Of a DNA stretch of 14,655 bases, positions 14,571 to 14,655 are shown in pieces. The stretch comes from CAZUVQ01 sp964623915 (lineage in GTDB: Bacteria > Bacillota > Clostridia > UMGS1883 > UMGS1540): assembly GCA_964623915.1 (NCBI GenBank), contig CAZUVQ010000040.1, positions 1 through 14,655 of the forward strand, in the 5' to 3' direction. Every line of letters begins with the position of its first letter. The stretch's first letter is position 1. The notes below the pieces were generated by a model, which saw nothing but the letters and a program-made list of their open reading frames with translations, ran no database searches and was not told the DNA's origin. The translations under genes and the position numbers were made by a program.

Positions 14571-14599
14571 ATTTTAACATAAATATTACCAAAATACAA
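14571..14599 (-). promoter_or_regulatory. Probable promoter of the membrane protein-ydcF-cwlD cluster
   Basis: Minus strand TTGTAT (14599-14594), 17-bp spacer and TAAAAT (14576-14571), with an extended -10 TG. It is less perfect than the other promoters here. A second candidate further upstream is TTGTAA (14636-14631), 16 bp, TATAAT (14614-14609). No gene is seen in 14549-14655. Confidence 0.5.
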
Positions 14600-14655
14600 C
14601 AACATTTAATTATATTTTAGAAAAACATGTTTACAAAATGGAAAAAATGAGGTAT

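Noticed and set aside
1..14655. CRISPR arrays, insertion sequences, prophage or defence genes
   Set aside because: No spaced direct repeats, transposase or integrase motifs, or phage-like frames were seen on either strand.

Overview
The window reads as a low-GC, endospore-forming anaerobe of the Clostridia. The evidence is AT-rich intergenic DNA, strong GGAGG ribosome binding sites, near-consensus sigma-A promoters, a T-box leader and a CwlD-type spore-cortex amidase. No RNA genes, CRISPR arrays, insertion sequences or phage genes were seen. This is chromosomal housekeeping DNA whose interest lies mainly in its regulation.

Region 1 (1-6351, minus strand) is an aromatic amino acid operon transcribed leftward: aroF (DAHP synthase), tyrA, aroB, aroA, aroC and a pheA that runs off the left edge. 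The genes are packed with gaps of 0-7 nt or overlaps. Upstream of aroF is an attenuator too small for usual gene calling. It has an extended -10 promoter, a 29-codon leader ORF with ten Phe/Tyr residues among codons 5-20, an antiterminator whose 5' arm lies in the last leader codons, and a 10-bp intrinsic terminator ending just before the aroF ribosome binding site. This is the layout of classical ribosome-mediated attenuation, tuned to Phe and Tyr, the end products of this operon.

Region 2 (6422-9264, plus strand) starts from a divergent consensus promoter about 70 bp away. It opens with a T-box riboswitch of about 290 nt. The most likely specifier triplet is GUA (Val). The T-box controls an AMP-forming acyl-CoA synthetase of the medium-chain (MACS) type. 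nadE (NAD synthetase) follows with its own perfect-consensus promoter beginning at the base after the synthetase stop codon.

Region 3 (9276-12456, minus strand) is a two-gene unit: a PHP-domain metallohydrolase with an unassigned C-terminal half, then a secreted transglutaminase-like protein. It is driven by a perfect TTGACA-17-TATAAT promoter with a 21-bp palindrome just downstream.

Region 4 (12480-14655, minus strand) is an envelope cluster: a small four-helix membrane protein with a TTG start, a YdcF/DUF218 membrane protein, and CwlD. A terminator-like hairpin lies between ydcF and cwlD, and its 3' arm contains the cwlD Shine-Dalgarno sequence.

Taken together, the intergenic region 6131-6743 carries two different amino acid sensors back to back: a translated Phe/Tyr leader peptide facing left and a tRNA-sensing T-box facing right. 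I consider this the most notable part of the window.
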